From Actinoplanes nipponensis (GTDB lineage: Bacteria; Actinomycetota; Actinomycetes; Mycobacteriales; Micromonosporaceae): a stretch of 64,000 nucleotides of DNA. The DNA is taken from NCBI RefSeq assembly GCF_016862275.1, contig NZ_BOMQ01000066.1, positions 33,186-97,185 of the forward strand, written 5' to 3'. Position numbers and translations under genes: made by a program. Shown one piece after another: positions 36,911-44,852 of the stretch; positions within the stretch are counted from its first letter, which is position 1; every line of letters begins with the position of its first letter. Under the pieces are notes generated by a model. The model was not told the DNA's origin, ran no database searches, and saw nothing but the letters and a program-made list of their open reading frames with translations.

Positions 36911-36942
36911 GCTCGCTCGTTATACGAGCGAAACGAGCGAAG
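36911..36942. promoter_or_regulatory. divergent operator with nested CGAGCG repeats
   Basis: CGCTCGT (36914-36920), TAT, and ACGAGCG (36924-36930) make a perfect dyad. A further ACGAGCG follows at 36933-36939 and an extra GCTCG precedes it. It lies between the divergent WecG-like gene and sulfotransferase, overlapping TATAC -10-like sequence, so one regulator could control both. Confidence 0.55.
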
Positions 36943-36952
36943 GTGGGCCAAA

Positions 36953-37903
36953 GTGGCACGGGTTCTGTATTTGGGTGGATTAGGACGAAGCGGGACGACG
37001 CTCGTGGAGCGCCTGCTCGGCGAACTGCCCTCCGTGTGCTCGCTGGGCGAGATCGTCCACCTCTGGCAGCGCGACATCCGCGACGACGAGCGGTGCGGCT
37101 GCGGCGCCCGCTTCTCGGCCTGCACCTTCTGGAAGCGGGTCGGCGAGCACGCGTTCGGCCACTGGGGCAATGTGGACGTCGAGCGGGTGCACGCGCTGCG
37201 CGGCACGGTCGAGCGCACCCGGCACATCCCCCGCCTCGCCGGCGCCCAGCTGCCGCCGGCCCAGCGCGCCGACGTCCGCGAGTACGCGAGCTTCTACGCC
37301 AAGGTCTACGCCGCCGCCGCCGCGGTCTCCGGCGCCCGGGTGGTCGTCGACTCCTCCAAGCACAGCGCGCTGGCCCACGTGCTGCGTTGGGCGGACGACG
37401 TCGACCTGCGGGTGGTGCACGTGGTGCGGGACGCGCGCGGGGTCGCGTACTCCTGGACCAAGACCGTCGCCCGGCCGGAGTCGGACGGCAGCGCCGAGAT
37501 GACCCGCTACTCCCCCGGCCGCTCGGCCCTGCTGTGGAACGCCCACAACGCCGCCTTCGGTCTGCTCGCGCGCCGCGGCGTCCCGGTCCGCCGGATCCGC
37601 TACGAGCAGTTCCTCACCGACCCGCGGGCCGCGCTGCGCGAGCTCGCCGAGTACGCCGGCGTCGCGGTCACCGAGGCCGACCTGGCCTTCCTCGGTGACG
37701 GCTACGCGGACCTGCGGGTCGGCCACAGCGCGGCTGGCAACCCGATGCGCTTCAGCATCGGCCGGCTGCCGCTGCGCCGCGACGACGCCTGGGTCCGCGC
37801 GCTGCCCCGCGGCCAGCGCCGGCTGGTCGGCGCGGTGTGCGCCCCGATGCTCCGCGCGTACGGCTACCCCCTCAACCCCGCAGCAGTGCCCCAGGAGGCG
37901 TGA
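36953..37903 (+). CDS. PAPS-dependent sulfotransferase (second type)
   Basis: A 316-residue sulfotransferase, family 3-like, distinct from the one at 31852. The 5'-phosphosulfate loop is GGLGRSGTTLVERL near residue 8 and the 3'-phosphate motif is VHVVRDARGVAYSW near residue 160. A CGCGARFSAC cluster may bind metal or form a disulfide. The GTG at 36953 places the loop at the very N-terminus, as the family requires, with GAAGGTGG upstream. Its stop overlaps the GT2 start (TGATG). Confidence 0.87.
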   Translation: MARVLYLGGLGRSGTTLVERLLGELPSVCSLGEIVHLWQRDIRDDERCGCGARFSACTFWKRVGEHAFGHWGNVDVERVHALRGTVERTRHIPRLAGAQLPPAQRADVREYASFYAKVYAAAAAVSGARVVVDSSKHSALAHVLRWADDVDLRVVHVVRDARGVAYSWTKTVARPESDGSAEMTRYSPGRSALLWNAHNAAFGLLARRGVPVRRIRYEQFLTDPRAALRELAEYAGVAVTEADLAFLGDGYADLRVGHSAAGNPMRFSIGRLPLRRDDAWVRALPRGQRRLVGAVCAPMLRAYGYPLNPAAVPQEA

Positions 37904-38817
37904 TGAACTGGCCGTCCGTCGGTGTCGTGATCCCCACCCGCAACCGCCCCGAGCTGGTCCGCAAGGCGATCGCCGCGGTCCGCGAGCAGCAGTACCCGGG
38001 CCCGCTGAAGATCGTGGTGGTCTACGACCAGACCGAGCCCGACTACCTGCTGGCCTCGACCGACGGCATCCCGGTGCTGGTGCTGACGAACTGGCGCACC
38101 TCCGGGCTGGCCGGCGCCCGCAACACCGGCATCCTGGCCCTGGACAGCGAGTACGTGGCGTTCTGCGACGACGACGACACGTGGGCGCCGGACAAGCTGC
38201 GCCGCCAGGTGGCCGCCCTGGTGGCCGAGCCGGACTCCGAGATGGCCACCTGTGCGATCGAGGTCGAGTACGAGGGCCGCACCACCCCGCGGCTGGCCGG
38301 GCGCAGCCGGGTGACGGTGGACGAGCTGGCCCGCTCGCGGATGGCGATGCTGCACTCGTCGTCGTTCCTGATCCGCCGGGAGGCACTGGCCGCCTCGGCC
38401 ATCGGGCTGGTCGCCGAGGACGCCCCGGGCAGCCAGAACGAGGACTGGGACCTGCTGCTGCGGGCCGCTCGCCGGGCCCCGATCGTGCACCTGGACGAGC
38501 CGCTGGTCCGGGTCCTGTGGGGCCGCAGCTCGCACTACGCCTACGAGTACGCCACCAAGATCTCCTCGCTGCGCTGGATGATGCAGCGCCACCCGGAGAT
38601 CAGCGGCTGCCGCCCCGGCGCGGCCCGCGTCTACGGTCAGCTCGCGTGCTGGTCCGCGGCGACCGGCAACCGCAGCCAGGCGTGGCAGTTCAGCAAGGAG
38701 GCGGTCCGGGCCAACTGGAAGGAGCCGCGGACGGCGATCGCCCTCGCCGCGATGACCGGCGCGGTCAAGGTGGAGAACGTGCTGTCGGCCCTGCACAAGC
38801 GCGGCCGAGGTATCTGA
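37903..38817 (+). CDS. family 2 glycosyltransferase
   Basis: A 304-residue GT-A fold transferase with VGVVIPTRNRPELV at the N-terminus, the nucleotide-sugar site CDDDDTW and an acceptor motif around NEDWDLLLRA (ED acting as the catalytic base is typical). It has no membrane segment. It would add one sugar to the lipid-linked repeat unit. It is coupled to the sulfotransferase before it and closes the polysaccharide locus; the next gene starts a separate transcript. Confidence 0.9.
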   Translation: MNWPSVGVVIPTRNRPELVRKAIAAVREQQYPGPLKIVVVYDQTEPDYLLASTDGIPVLVLTNWRTSGLAGARNTGILALDSEYVAFCDDDDTWAPDKLRRQVAALVAEPDSEMATCAIEVEYEGRTTPRLAGRSRVTVDELARSRMAMLHSSSFLIRREALAASAIGLVAEDAPGSQNEDWDLLLRAARRAPIVHLDEPLVRVLWGRSSHYAYEYATKISSLRWMMQRHPEISGCRPGAARVYGQLACWSAATGNRSQAWQFSKEAVRANWKEPRTAIALAAMTGAVKVENVLSALHKRGRGI

Positions 38818-38826
38818 CACACCATC

Positions 38827-38856
38827 TTTCGCGCACAGCCGATCAGCGGGTAGTGT
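38827..38856 (+). promoter_or_regulatory. promoter of the uORF-deoR-galT transcript
   Basis: TTTCGC (38827-38832) and TAGTGT (38851-38856) are 18 bp apart. The -10 ends 6 nt before a GTG that opens a 15-codon reading frame, so the transcript would be leaderless. Confidence 0.45.
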
Positions 38857-38862
38857 TCGCCC

Positions 38863-38910
38863 GTGTTCGAATTCGTGCGGTTATCCCGGCGCAGCGACGG
38901 TGAGTGCTGA
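38863..38910 (+). CDS. leaderless 15-codon upstream ORF with a TTA codon
   Basis: GTG at 38863 opens a frame for 15 residues (M-F-E-F-V-R-L-S and on to E-C) that ends in TGA overlapping the ATG of the DeoR gene (TGATG). A -10 box ends 6 nt upstream. Codon 7 is TTA, which is rare in high-GC actinobacteria and read by the bldA tRNA in Streptomyces. It could couple translation of the regulator to TTA decoding. There is no independent proof of translation. Confidence 0.35.
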   Translation: MFEFVRLSRRSDGEC

Positions 38911-39686
38911 TGCTGGCCCAGCAGCGCCAGGCGGCGATCCTCGACCGGGTCCGGGCGGCCGGCGGCGTCCGGGTCAGCGAACTGGCCAGCGAGTACGGCG
39001 TCTCCGACATGACCATCCGCCGCGATCTCGAGACCCTGGCCGACCGCGGCCTGCTGGCGAAGGTACACGGCGGCGCCACCACGGTCAGCCCCGGATCCGC
39101 CCACGAGCCGGGCTTCGCGGCCAAATCGGTGCGGCAGCGCGCCGAGAAGGCGGCGATGGCCATGCGCGCCGCCGCCCTGGTCTCCCCGGGCGACGCCATC
39201 GCGCTGTCGGCCGGCACCACGACCGCGGGCCTGGCCCAGCGGCTCGTCGACGTGCCCGCGCTCACCGTGGTCACCAACTCCATCCCGGTCGCGGACGTCT
39301 TCTACCGCGCCGGACGCCCGGACCAGACCGTGGTGCTGACCGGCGGGACCAGAACCCCGTCGGACGCCCTGGTCGGGCCGGTGGCGGTCGCCGCGATCGG
39401 CACGCTGCACCTGGACATGCTGTTCCTCGGCGTGCACGGGATGAGCGAACGGGCCGGCTACACGACGCCGAACCTCATGGAGGCGGACGTCAACCGGGCA
39501 CTCGTGGAGGCGGCCGAGCGGCTCGTGGTGCTGGCCGACCACACCAAGTGGGGCACCGTGGGCATCTCCTCGATCGTGCCGCTGGACCGCGCCGACGTGG
39601 TGATCACGGATGACCAACTGGACGAGGCCGCACGTGCGGTCCTGGTGGAACAGGTGAACGAGCTGATGGTGGTAAGCGCTTCATGA
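38910..39686 (+). CDS. DeoR-family transcriptional regulator
   Basis: A 258-residue repressor. It has the N-terminal HTH (QQRQAAILDRV to VSELASEYGVSDMTIRRDLETL), then the sugar-phosphate sensor domain with LSAGTTTAGLAQ and VVTNS. It overlaps galT by ATGA, so galactose or a related sugar phosphate is the likely effector. The ATG at 38910 is preferred over a GTG two codons earlier because it overlaps a small upstream frame (TGATG) and has GGTGAG before it. The gene pair is probably autoregulated. Confidence 0.87.
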   Translation: MLAQQRQAAILDRVRAAGGVRVSELASEYGVSDMTIRRDLETLADRGLLAKVHGGATTVSPGSAHEPGFAAKSVRQRAEKAAMAMRAAALVSPGDAIALSAGTTTAGLAQRLVDVPALTVVTNSIPVADVFYRAGRPDQTVVLTGGTRTPSDALVGPVAVAAIGTLHLDMLFLGVHGMSERAGYTTPNLMEADVNRALVEAAERLVVLADHTKWGTVGISSIVPLDRADVVITDDQLDEAARAVLVEQVNELMVVSAS

Positions 39687-40774
39687 TCAGTCAGCGGACC
39701 GCGATCCGGCTCTCCGACGGCCGGGAGCTCATCTACTTCGACGAGGCCACCGACGCCGAGCGGGGCAAGTGGCAGGACACCCGGCAGCTGCCGCCCCCGC
39801 CGCCGACCTCGCAGCTGCGGTACGACCCCCTGGTCGACGAGTGGGTGGCGGTGGCGGCCCACCGGCAGACCCGCACGTTCCTGCCGCCCAGCGACAAGTG
39901 CCCGCTCTGCCCGTCGACGCCGGAGTTCGCCAGCGAGATCCCGGCGCCGGACTACGACGTGGTGGTCTTCGAGAACCAGTTCCCGTCGTTCAGCGACCGG
40001 GTCGCCCCGGACGAGATCACCTCGCTGACGTCGATGGTGCCGGTGCGCCCGGCGGTCGGACGCTGCGAGGTGGTCTGCTTCACCAGCGACCACACCAGCT
40101 CCTTCGGCTCGCTGCCGCCCGCGCGGGTCCGCACGGTGCTCGACGCGCTGGCCGACCGCACCACCGAGATGTCCGCGCTGCCGGGTATCGCGCAGGTGTT
40201 CCCGTTCGAGAACCGCGGCATCGAGATCGGCGTGACCCTGAGCCACCCGCACGGGCAGATCTACGCGTACCCGGTGGTGCCGCCGCGCACCGAGGCGATG
40301 CTGCGGGCCGCCCGCCGGCACGCCGAGCGGACCGGCGGGCGCAACCTGTACGAGGACGTGCTGGCCGCCGAGCGCGAGGCGCAGGTGCGCGTGGTGGCGG
40401 CGAACGAGCACTGGACGGCGTACGTGCCGGCCGCGGCCCGGTGGCCGTACGAGGTGCAGATCGCCCCGCACCGCCGGGTCGCCGACATCCCGGCCCTCGA
40501 CGACGCCGAGCGGGACGCCTTCGGGCCGCTCTACCTGGACGTGCTGGCCCGCTTCGACGCCCTGTTCGGCCAGCCGATGCCCTACATCTCGGCGTGGCAC
40601 CAGGCCGTCGTGGGCGCGGGCCGCGAGCTGGGCTACCTGCATCTCCAGCTGTTCAGCATCCGGCGCGCGGCGGACAAGCTGAAGTACCTGGCGGGCTCGG
40701 AGTCGGCGATGGGCGCCTTCATCAACGACATCGTCCCGGAGGCCGCCGCGCAGCGGCTCCGGGAAGCGGGCTGA
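39683..40774 (+). CDS. galT: galactose-1-phosphate uridylyltransferase
   Basis: A 363-residue Leloir-pathway enzyme that swaps UMP between UDP-glucose and galactose-1-phosphate. Zinc ligands C73 and C76 (CPLCPS) and the nucleophile motif SHPHGQIY (H188, H190) are present, as is the FENRGIEIG stretch. galK and galE are not in this window. It is translationally coupled to the DeoR gene. Confidence 0.95.
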   Translation: MISQRTAIRLSDGRELIYFDEATDAERGKWQDTRQLPPPPPTSQLRYDPLVDEWVAVAAHRQTRTFLPPSDKCPLCPSTPEFASEIPAPDYDVVVFENQFPSFSDRVAPDEITSLTSMVPVRPAVGRCEVVCFTSDHTSSFGSLPPARVRTVLDALADRTTEMSALPGIAQVFPFENRGIEIGVTLSHPHGQIYAYPVVPPRTEAMLRAARRHAERTGGRNLYEDVLAAEREAQVRVVAANEHWTAYVPAAARWPYEVQIAPHRRVADIPALDDAERDAFGPLYLDVLARFDALFGQPMPYISAWHQAVVGAGRELGYLHLQLFSIRRAADKLKYLAGSESAMGAFINDIVPEAAAQRLREAG

Positions 40775-40787
40775 GCGGAAGAAGGGG

Positions 40788-40817
40788 GCGGGGGGCCTCG
40801 GGACAAAGGCCCCCCGC
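40788..40817. terminator. strong hairpin downstream of galT
   Basis: An 11-bp perfect stem (GCGGGGGGCCT) has an 8-nt loop. On the minus strand it is followed by a pyrimidine-rich CCCCCTTCTTCC tail, on the plus strand by purines, so it may also end a minus-strand transcript. Confidence 0.65.
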
Positions 40818-40960
40818 AGGGAAGGGACGGCAGGCGTGATCGCCCACTGGCCGCACGCCGCCCCCAGAACCGGTCGGCGCCCGGGACAAGGCAGCCGGAC
40901 CGGCGGGCGACTGGGAGCTTCCCGCGGCCGTCATCCGTTTCATTGAGGCAAACGACCAGC
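40818..40960 (-). ncRNA. possible small RNA between galT and icd
   Basis: On the minus strand a TATGGC -10-like box near 40945-40950 is followed by about 130 nt with no supported protein and with small stems (GGGAAGCTCCC, CGTTT/AAACG), then the 40788-40817 hairpin with a pyrimidine tail. The icd terminator lies upstream, so this would be its own transcript. It could equally be plain untranslated spacer. Confidence 0.25.
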
Positions 40961-41016
40961 CATACCCCGAAGTTACGGCGGTAAACATCCCTTTTACGCG
41001 GAATTATCCGCGCACA

Positions 41017-41044
41017 AAGGCCGCCGGCGGACGCCGGCGGCCTT
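41017..41044 (-). terminator. icd terminator
   Basis: A 12-bp perfect stem (AAGGCCGCCGGC) with a 4-nt loop lies 15 bp after the icd stop codon. Confidence 0.75.
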
Positions 41045-41058
41045 GTCGGTTACGAGGA

Positions 41059-42273
41059 TCAGGCGAGCTTGCGGGCCAGGTTCTCGTCCAGGGCGTTCAT
41101 GAACTCGTCGGTGGTCAGCCACGGCGCGTCCCGCGAGATGAGCAGCGCGAGGTCCTTGGTCATCTGACCGCCCTCGACCGTCTCGACGCAGACCCGCTCC
41201 AGCGTCTCGGCGAACTCGGTGACCGCCGGGGTGCTGTCGAGCAGGCCGCGGTGCTTGAGGCCGCCGGTCCAGGCGAAGATGGACGCGATCGGGTTGGTCG
41301 AGGTCTTCTCGCCCTTCTGCCACTGCCGGTAGTGCCGGGTGACCGTGCCGTGCGCGGCCTCCGCCTCGACGGTCTTGCCGTCCGGGGTCATCAGCACGGA
41401 GGTCATCAGGCCGAGCGAGCCGAAGCCCTGGGCCACGGTGTCGGACTGCACGTCACCGTCGTAGTTCTTGCAGGCCCAGACGTAGCCGCCCTCCCACTTC
41501 ATGGCCGCCGCGACCATGTCGTCGATGAGGCGGTGCTCGTAGGTGAGGCCGGCGTCCTTGAACTGGTCGGCGAACTCGGTCTCGAAGATCTCGGCGAACA
41601 GGTCCTTGAACCGGCCGTCGTACGCCTTGAGGATGGTGTTCTTGGTCGACAGGTAGACCGGGTAGTTGCGGGCCAGGCCGTACCGGAACGAGGCGCGGGC
41701 GAAGTCGCGGATCGAGTCGTCGTAGTTGTACATCGCCATCGCGACGCCGCCGCCGGGGTAGTCCGCGACGTGGAACTCCATCGGCGCGGAGCCGTCCTCG
41801 GGCGTGAACGTGACGGTCAGCTTGCCCGGGCCCGGGGTCACGAAGTCGGTGGCCTTGTACTGGTCGCCGTGGGCGTGCCGGCCGATGATGATCGGCTTGG
41901 TCCAGCCCGGCACCAGCCTGGGTACGTTGGACATGATGATCGGCTCGCGGAAGACGACGCCGCCGAGGATGTTGCGGATCGTGCCGTTCGGCGACCGCCA
42001 CATCTTCTTGAGGCCGAACTCCTCGACGCGGGCCTCGTCGGGAGTGATCGTCGCGCACTTGACGCCGACGCCGTGCCGCTTGATCGCGTTGGCCGCGTCG
42101 ATGGTCACCTGGTCGTCGGTCTCGTCGCGGTACTGGATCGACAGGTCGTAGTACTCGAGGTTGACGTCGAGGTACGGCAGCACCAGCTGCTCGCGGATCT
42201 GCTTCCAGATGATCCGGGTCATCTCGTCGCCGTCGAGCTCCACGACCGGGTTGTTGACCTTGATCTTCGCCAT
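41059..42273 (-). CDS. icd: NADP-dependent isocitrate dehydrogenase
   Basis: A 404-residue homodimeric-type isocitrate dehydrogenase that makes 2-oxoglutarate and NADPH. It has the opening KVNNPVVELDGDEMTRIIWK, the substrate serine region SPNGTIRNILGG, the metal aspartates in NYDGDVQSD, and NADP contacts in EAAHGTVTRHYRQ. Length and sequence match actinobacterial and eukaryotic-like type II enzymes. A dyad lies in its promoter, so it may be repressed by an unknown factor. Confidence 0.97.
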   Translation of the reverse strand: MAKIKVNNPVVELDGDEMTRIIWKQIREQLVLPYLDVNLEYYDLSIQYRDETDDQVTIDAANAIKRHGVGVKCATITPDEARVEEFGLKKMWRSPNGTIRNILGGVVFREPIIMSNVPRLVPGWTKPIIIGRHAHGDQYKATDFVTPGPGKLTVTFTPEDGSAPMEFHVADYPGGGVAMAMYNYDDSIRDFARASFRYGLARNYPVYLSTKNTILKAYDGRFKDLFAEIFETEFADQFKDAGLTYEHRLIDDMVAAAMKWEGGYVWACKNYDGDVQSDTVAQGFGSLGLMTSVLMTPDGKTVEAEAAHGTVTRHYRQWQKGEKTSTNPIASIFAWTGGLKHRGLLDSTPAVTEFAETLERVCVETVEGGQMTKDLALLISRDAPWLTTDEFMNALDENLARKLA

Positions 42274-42307
42274 CGACCGGCGCTCCTCTCCGGGACACGT
42301 GCTTCTA

Positions 42308-42325
42308 GCAGTACGAGCGTACTGC
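42308..42325. promoter_or_regulatory. perfect dyad between icd and the MBL gene
   Basis: GCAGTACG-AG-CGTACTGC is an 8-bp perfect inverted repeat with a 2-bp spacer. It lies upstream of both divergent genes, next to CTAGAA-like -10 sequence for icd. Confidence 0.5.
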
Positions 42326-42328
42326 AGG

Positions 42329-42358
42329 TTGGGTGAAGATCGCCCCCGGGGTGAGAAT
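42329..42358 (+). promoter_or_regulatory. leaderless promoter of the MBL hydrolase gene
   Basis: TTGGGT (42329-42334) and GAGAAT (42353-42358) are 18 bp apart. The -10 ends 7 nt before the ATG at 42366. Confidence 0.5.
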
Positions 42359-42365
42359 GGGGACC

Positions 42366-43166
42366 ATGTCCGTACTCCGGAAGATCGGCCCGCTGACCGT
42401 CATCGCCCTGCAGGACGCCGAGGGCCCGCACTTCGACCGGCGCGAGGACGCGATCCCCGGGGCCACGCCGGAGCAGTGGGCCGCCGCCGACGAGCGCGAC
42501 CCGGGCGCGCGAACCGCGGACGGCCGCTGGTGGTTGCGCTTCCGGAGCTTCGCGATCCGGTACGGCGACAGCGGCCCCGTGACGCTGGTCGACGCGGGAA
42601 TCGGCCCGGCGCACTCGCTCGCCGCCGACTGGGCGCCGGTGCCCGGACGACTCCCGGACGAGGTGGCCGCCGCCGGCATCGCCGCCGAGGAGGTCGAGGC
42701 GATCGTGCTCACCCACCTGCACACCGACCACATCGGCTGGGCGGTCCCGGCGGACTCGCCGTACCGCAACGCGCGGGTGATCGTGCAGCGGGCAGAGGTG
42801 GCGGCCTTCGCGGCCGCCCGCCAGGAGGCCGCGATGCTCCAGCCGCTGCGCGAGCAGGGACGGCTGCAGGTCGTCGACGGCGACACCGAGCTGGGCCGCG
42901 GCGTCCGCATCCTCGCCACGCCCGGGCACACACCGGGACACCAGTCGGTGCTGGTGGACGACGGCGACGAGTCGGTGCTGATCACCGGGGACCTGCTGGT
43001 GCACGCGGTGCAGCTGCTGGACCCGTCGCTGGCCTACGGTCACGACATGGACATCGAGCTCGCCCGCGAGAGCCGCCGGTCGGCGCTCGCCGCGGCCGCA
43101 GCCCGCGGCTCATGGCTGGCGGTCTCGCACCTGGGCCGGCCCTACTGCCGTGCGCCTCTCGTATAG
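42366..43166 (+). CDS. metallo-beta-lactamase-fold hydrolase
   Basis: A 266-residue MBL-fold protein with the full metal set: THLHTDH (H117, H119, D121, H122), H188 in TPGHTPGH, D209 in TGDLL and H255 in SHLGRP. It resembles quorum-quenching lactonases and related hydrolases; the substrate is unknown. The ATG at 42366 follows a -10 box by 7 nt; an in-frame ATG at 42333 lies upstream of that box and is rejected. It is divergent from icd across a dyad. Confidence 0.85.
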   Translation: MSVLRKIGPLTVIALQDAEGPHFDRREDAIPGATPEQWAAADERDPGARTADGRWWLRFRSFAIRYGDSGPVTLVDAGIGPAHSLAADWAPVPGRLPDEVAAAGIAAEEVEAIVLTHLHTDHIGWAVPADSPYRNARVIVQRAEVAAFAAARQEAAMLQPLREQGRLQVVDGDTELGRGVRILATPGHTPGHQSVLVDDGDESVLITGDLLVHAVQLLDPSLAYGHDMDIELARESRRSALAAAAARGSWLAVSHLGRPYCRAPLV

Positions 43167-43167
43167 T
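43162..43167 (+). promoter_or_regulatory. -10 box TATAGT before the Uma2 gene
   Basis: A consensus TATAGT overlaps the stop codon of the MBL gene, 35 bp before the Uma2 ATG. Confidence 0.4.
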
Positions 43168-43202
43168 TGGGCCGAGGTTGCGATTCCGTGCAGGAGGTTC
43201 CC

Positions 43203-43772
43203 ATGACCGCCGCGCTCAGTGGGCTGCCGCCCGCGGACGGCTGGACCGTCGACGACCTTCAGGCCCTGCCCGATGACGGCGTCCGCCGCGAACTCATCGA
43301 TGGAGCGCTGCACGTGCCCCCCTCACCCACCAGCATCCACCAGGTCATCGCCATGCGCCTCGGTGTCGCGCTCGAACAGACGTGCCCGGACCACCTCTTC
43401 GTGAGTCAGGCCAACGACGTCGAGCTCAGCTCCCGCCGGATGTTCATCCCCGACGTGCTGGTCACGACGTTCGAGGCGGCCCGCCGCCGGTCCGGCAGCT
43501 TCCTGGCGGACGAGGTCGTGCTGGCGGTGGAGATCGTGTCGCCGGGCTCGCAGAGCGTGGACCGGGTGCTCAAGCCCGCGCTCTACGCGAAGGCCGGCAT
43601 CCCGCACTTCTGGCTGATCGAGACCGACGGCGGCATCACGGTGCACACCTTCCGGCTCGACAGCGGCGCGGAGGTCTACGAACCGTCGGGCTCGTTCACC
43701 GACGTGATCAGCACCGACAGCCCGTGGCGCCTCGAGATCCCGGTCGCCGGGCTGCGTCCCCGCAATTTCTGA
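43203..43772 (+). CDS. Uma2 family (DUF820) restriction-endonuclease-fold protein
   Basis: A 189-residue protein of the Uma2/DUF820 family. Its PD-(D/E)XK-like features are visible: FIPDVLVT, then AVEIVSPGS, with K after the Glu and AKAGIPHFWLIE. Family members are widespread in actinobacteria and cyanobacteria, but activity has seldom been shown. AGGAGG lies 6 bases before the ATG. It is monocistronic, convergent with mdh at a shared terminator. Confidence 0.88.
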   Translation: MTAALSGLPPADGWTVDDLQALPDDGVRRELIDGALHVPPSPTSIHQVIAMRLGVALEQTCPDHLFVSQANDVELSSRRMFIPDVLVTTFEAARRRSGSFLADEVVLAVEIVSPGSQSVDRVLKPALYAKAGIPHFWLIETDGGITVHTFRLDSGAEVYEPSGSFTDVISTDSPWRLEIPVAGLRPRNF

Positions 43773-43799
43773 AGGCCCGGGGCGTCGCCCCGGGCCTTC
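43771..43799. terminator. bidirectional terminator between Uma2 and mdh
   Basis: A 13-bp perfect stem (GAAGGCCCGGGGC) with a 3-nt loop lies between convergent genes, starting within the Uma2 stop codon. Confidence 0.8.
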
Positions 43800-43812
43800 A
43801 GCACCACCACGA

Positions 43813-44763
43813 TCAGAGCGACGCGACGTCCGCCTGCTTGGCGCGGACCGCCTCGGCGGCCTCCTTGAGACCCGCGAGCTCGGTGTCGGTGAGCTTCTCC
43901 TCGACGACCTTCTTGATGCCCTGCGCGCCCACCTCGGCCTCGACGCCCAGGTAGACGCCGTTGATGCCGTACTCGCCGTCGACCCAGGCGCAGACCGGCA
44001 GCACCTCGCCCGAGTCCTCCGCCACGGCCTTGGCCATCCGGGCCGCGGCGGCCGACGGGGCGTAGTACGCCGAGCCGGTCTTCAGCAGCGCCACGACCTC
44101 GGCGCCGCCGTTGCGGGTGCGGACGACCAGTTCCTCGATCTTGTCGGCGGGCAGCAGGTCGGACAGCGGCTTGCCGTCGACGGTGCAGCGCGACGGGACG
44201 GGCACCATGGTGTCGCCGTGCGAGCCGAGGGTCAGCGCCTTCACGCTCTTGACCGGCACCGCGAGGGTCTCGGCGATCGAGTTGGTGAAGCGGGCCGTGT
44301 CGAGCACGCCGGCCTGGCCGAACACCCGGTTCTTGGGGAACTGCGTGGCGATCTGGGCCAGCGCGGTCATCTCGTCGACCGGGTTGGAGACCACGATGAC
44401 CACGGCGTTCGGCGCGTACTTGGCGATGTTCTCGGCGACCGTACGCACGATCTTGGCGTTGACCTCGAGCAGGTCCATCCGGCTCATGCCCGGCTTGCGC
44501 GGCAGGCCGGCGGTGACCACGACGACGTCGGAACCCTCGATGGCCTCGTAGCCCTCGCCGTTGGGGCCGGTGGTGACGCCGACGACCTTGGTCTCGAAGC
44601 CCTCGATCGGGCGGGACTGGTTCAGGTCGAGAGCCAGACCCGCGGGCTTGCCCTCGATGATGTCGGTGAGCACCACGGTCTCGAAGATGTCGTACTCGGC
44701 CAGACGCTGTGCGGTCGTGGACCCGTAGAAACCGGCGCCTACGACGGTGACCTTCTTGCCCAT
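43813..44763 (-). CDS. mdh: malate dehydrogenase
   Basis: A 316-residue LDH-type malate dehydrogenase that interconverts malate and oxaloacetate. It has the NAD-binding GAGFYGSTTAQ, the malate-specific loop GLPRKPGMSR (R89, R95) and the catalytic GSHGDTMVP (H182). The ATG at 44763 has GGGAG eight bases upstream; a GTG three codons earlier has nothing. A TACGGT -10 box lies at 44800-44805. With icd and sucCD it puts four TCA genes in 11 kb. Confidence 0.96.
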   Translation of the reverse strand: MGKKVTVVGAGFYGSTTAQRLAEYDIFETVVLTDIIEGKPAGLALDLNQSRPIEGFETKVVGVTTGPNGEGYEAIEGSDVVVVTAGLPRKPGMSRMDLLEVNAKIVRTVAENIAKYAPNAVVIVVSNPVDEMTALAQIATQFPKNRVFGQAGVLDTARFTNSIAETLAVPVKSVKALTLGSHGDTMVPVPSRCTVDGKPLSDLLPADKIEELVVRTRNGGAEVVALLKTGSAYYAPSAAAARMAKAVAEDSGEVLPVCAWVDGEYGINGVYLGVEAEVGAQGIKKVVEEKLTDTELAGLKEAAEAVRAKQADVASL

Positions 44764-44799
44764 GTCTCTCACTCCCAGTCGGCGGGACGCTTTTTCCGG

Positions 44800-44805
44800 A
44801 CCGTA
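44800..44805 (-). promoter_or_regulatory. -10 box TACGGT of mdh
   Basis: TACGGT on the minus strand matches TAnnnT and would give a leader of about 30 nt before the mdh ATG. Confidence 0.4.
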
Positions 44806-44852
44806 TCAGTCGGTTAACGCCGCATTACCGGGCAGGGCCGTCCGGGGCGAGG

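Noticed and set aside
40722..40988. An 88-codon minus-strand frame between galT and icd
   Set aside because: It overlaps galT and the terminator, has no ribosome site and reads as shadow sequence.
43203..43772. Toxin-antitoxin module around the Uma2 protein
   Set aside because: No small partner gene is adjacent; it stands alone between its own promoter and a terminator.
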